From positions 1 to 64,000 of the forward strand of contig CAJQUW010009088.1 of assembly GCA_907163375.1 (NCBI GenBank): a stretch of 64,000 nt of DNA, written 5' to 3'. This document shows positions 61,105 through 64,000 of this stretch, piece after piece. The notes beneath the pieces are model-generated. The model was given only the letters and a program-made list of their open reading frames with translations, ran no database searches and was not told the origin of the DNA. Position numbers and translations under genes: made by a program. This DNA is from Prostheceraeus crozeri. Lineage: Eukaryota; Platyhelminthes; Polycladida; Euryleptidae. Positions within the stretch are counted from its first letter, which is position 1; every line of letters begins with the position of its first letter.

Positions 61105-64000
61105 TTATGTCAATACATCTCCTGAATGTGGTAGCGTGAGTTTTATTCTTTTGGGTGGTGGTATGTTTGTGTCAGGATGTCCATGTGGAAGAGATGTGTT
61201 ATGTCCTATCCAACACCTCTTATCCTCCCATGCTGAAAGTGCTCGTTTCTTGAACGTGTACGTTTTCACAGTATGAACTTGAGATTTTAAGATTGTCATA
61301 TTGACAAACGTTATATTTTTATTTTTATAGGCCTTCTTATAGGAGCGATGTTTCATTTTATGAACAATGGATTTTGATATACCTTTAGCACGCTTAATAC
61401 TATCTGCACATTCTTTTAATTTCATGGAATACATTTTAGGACGGAGGAGAATCATTTCATCTATTTCCTTTCCTGCTGTTTCATCCTTAAAACAACCAAG
61501 TTTGGCTTTATTCTGTATGGAATAGAGTGGATGAGTGGGATTGTAGTTAGATGTGTCGAAATATTTTTCTAATGACTTGCCTACTTCATTAAAATTTAAA
61601 TCTTTTTGAGTGGTAATTCCTAAAAAGAAACTATCTGTATCACCACCCAGCAAGCGAACCTCTTTTACGAGAGGGCATGGTTTTAATATTTTGTAGAAGA
61701 GTTGATACATTTCAAGCTTGGAATAATCTAAAACGGCTTGCCCAATATAGATGGGTTTGCACAACTAAACTTCTGATTTTATCATTTTAACACCTACAAG
61801 ATCCTCATCGATGATGTCTCTATCAATGAAAAGAGGTGATGAGGTCAATTTGTGATATTTTTGTTCATCAACGACTAGTTTGTAGTTCATAGGTTTTCTA
61901 ACATCCTCCATGGTCTTTCCGAAAAGACTGTTATTCTTATATTTATAAAAATCCTTTTCAAAATTATTTTGGGCGAGTGCACGTTTTTGACTGTTACTAT
62001 CTATGTAGGGTTTGAGGAAGGCTTTCTGTCTAAATTTGATAATGCGGTGAACTGACTTTAGAAGCATGCCCATTTCTAAATAGAATTTTAGTATGCAGAA
62101 GTGTACGAGATAATTTTTCTTATCATATTGGGTGAGTAAAAGTTTGCGGCATGGTTTGTACCTTGGCTGTCCACACTCTGTTAAGTTATTATGAAATTGT
62201 GACATGAGTGGTGAAAACATATCTTCAGTCACTTCACCAGATTCAGGTGCGAGTGGGAAATCAGCAGTTTTATTTTTAATGCTATTTGGATAAATCAAAT
62301 CCACTTCAAAATAATATCCCCAATCACCTTCATCTGGAATCTTCAGTATGTTTGAAGGGTTGGAGTAATACTCAAGCTCATCTTGATTTAACCAACTAAA
62401 CTCGGAATGAGGTAGTGGTTTAGACAGTGAACTGCCATATAAATTATTTTGGTCATAGTACTTTAGGTGGATATGATCATCACCTACTGTTTCAGATTTT
62501 ATATGATGTTTATTTACAAATGTGAGACCACCGCGTATTCCGCGCTCAAATATATTATACATCTCCGGGTCTTGTAAGAGATGAATGGTCTCACCAGTCA
62601 TTTTAAAGGCTGATTTAAAGGACATGGCTGGTAGACTGACAAAGTGGACAGGATCTAATTTGTCTTCTTCTAATGCCACTCGTCGAAATTCCTGAAAGAC
62701 ATCAGCCAGCAAAATGACATCTAATTCTAAGTAAGCGATCATATAATCGCCAAACGTTTTACATTCAAATTTTAACCATGCCTCTTGAGCATGTTCATAA
62801 TCTTCTACTGGACAATCTTCACCCGTCAAATCGTTTTGGAATTTGTCAATGGAAGGAAGGGTTGTTTCATTTAGTTTAGACATTGAGCTAAAATACGCAT
62901 AAGGAAAGACTCCTTTGCGAGTGATTATTTCATCCGTTAAGTTTGGATAGTGTTTCTTCAAAGTTTGACTATGGGGAAGAAACTTGAGATTACGAACGAG
63001 AGAAGCTAGTGACGCTGACATGAATTGGAATGAATCTAAAAATTTTATTTCGAAGAAGACTGTCTTATTTTCTTTAGTTTTATCTACTGGTACTTTTGCT
63101 GTCATTGCCATGAATTTTTCTCTCGTTTGTGCTATTACATTAAACTGCCACGATTTCATCTGGCTCAACCCTCCTTTTATGAGCATATGACTGTCATAGC
63201 CCTTAAAGTTATGAAAAATGACGGGTAGTGTACGACGTCTCAACCTAAGTGAAAAGTTACATTTGGAGCAGAGTGCGTTTCTAAATTTACCAGTGATGTG
63301 ATCATGATCACGCACTTTCTTAATTTTATCGTCATCAAACGTTTTATGACATTTAGGACAGGATGTGCAACTTTCAAATTTTTGTTTGTCTTCATCTGAC
63401 ATATGTAGTGACTTACGCTGCAATTGGGAATCATATGATTGTTGAAATTTAGCAGCTTTATCGAGAAATTCTAGAAATTTTGAAATGCAATCTTCACCTT
63501 GCCAAGTATGCATTTTGTTTTGTCTATTCCTAAAGTGGTCATGCCATACTTCATAGCAGGATATGGCTGCTGGCTTGTGGATGATATCATCAATGTAGCA
63601 TTCTATGTCTGCGTAAATGACACGCAGGGGACTTAATTCGTCACCATTATCCCTATGTGAAAATATTTTATCTTTGGGCATGCGTTCCATTTGTAATTTA
63701 CCTCGCTTGCACCATTCATAGTGAGTTTCAAATTTATCTTTACTCCAAAAGGAGCGGATGCAGCGGTCGCATACAAAATGTTCACCTCTTTTAGAGTGCC
63801 CCAAGTGAGTGTACAAGCGAGAGATTTTGGGAATACCACAGTAGTGCCATTCCTCGCTATCATCTTGTTTTACTAATAAGAGGTTGACTACACGTTCATA
63901 ACAAGTTGAACGTGAATTATAGCGGGCACCCTTTAACCCCTTCTCCCACACGTGAACGACAATTTTAATCTTATTATGTTTTTCGAACGTTTCTACATCT
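61105..64000 (-). pseudogene. Protein-primed DNA polymerase B (copy B, broken, leaves window)
   Basis: Carries the exonuclease motifs and polymerase motifs A, B and C (YYDQNNLYG, NSLFGKTM, GGDTDSFFLG). It is followed by the C-terminal domain with KAKGISKSIV-like and RALSAWEDKRCW stretches. About one break is visible; the N-terminal zinc fingers lie beyond the window. Confidence 0.9.

Larger units (their letters stand above)
47771..64000 (+). mobile_element. Polinton/Maverick element, copy B (right end outside window)
   Basis: This copy has the same gene order and near-identical sequence as copy A from the left promoter to polB, and the same terminus (AGTAGTAAGTAAAACTCC at 47,771). Its terminal repeat is short. 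It is young and broken, with about four breaks in the visible part. Confidence 0.93.

Overview
The window is eukaryotic, most likely from an invertebrate (probably arthropod) genome. The signs are spliced leaders with GTAAGT donors, AATAAA signals, TATA boxes, Penelope-like elements, a hAT element and many fold-back repeats. The species cannot be told from the sequence. Nearly all coding capacity belongs to two closely related, fossil-like copies of one Polinton/Maverick (adintovirus-like) element. They lie in the same orientation and are separated by about 14.7 kb of non-viral DNA. I saw no convincing host gene.

Copy A runs from the left edge to 33,037; its left terminus is outside the window. 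Its left terminal region is a tandem array of about 290-bp units, each carrying a poly-C tract (1-7,320), followed by older diverged units and a TATA promoter. The plus-strand genes, in order, are: a lysine-tailed possible DNA-binding protein, a mini-RING protein, a DEDD-exonuclease-like protein, a 136-aa protein, a membrane RING protein, a small basic virion-type protein, an A32/FtsK-type packaging ATPase, a basic 230-aa protein, an integrase with chromodomain, a pVI/pX-like basic protein, a hexon-like major capsid protein and an adenain-like protease. A minus-strand block (15,632-16,890) follows with a TATA-binding-protein-like gene and two PC4-like genes. Then come two tandem WEVG-family virion proteins (+) and protein-primed DNA polymerase B (-). 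A divergent promoter near 24,100-24,200 separates polB from an orphan 148-aa gene. An accessory cassette (24,755-30,540) holds small minus-strand genes with their own TATA boxes, three copies of a 140-bp block with a C(UUCG)G hairpin, and a coiled-coil gene interrupted by a hAT transposon. The right terminal repeat (30,692-33,037) holds the same satellite inverted, ending in a GC-rich minisatellite.

The interval 33,038-47,770 holds two head-to-head, almost identical Penelope-like elements, an older Penelope relic, a Tc1-like relic and several fold-back repeats, with otherwise no recognisable gene. Copy B starts at 47,771 with the same terminus and leaves the window inside polB. It has only about two to four satellite units where copy A has about 25 (left) and seven (right).

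The copies differ by few residues (7 of 425 in the capsid protein, 1 of 153 in the protease), so they are young. Both are broken, with about seven visible breaks in A and about four in B. The most interesting point is that the element appears to carry its own general transcription factors (TBP-like plus two PC4-like proteins) between its virion genes. It also appears to use a minimal leader exon in which the start codon is followed at once by a splice donor.
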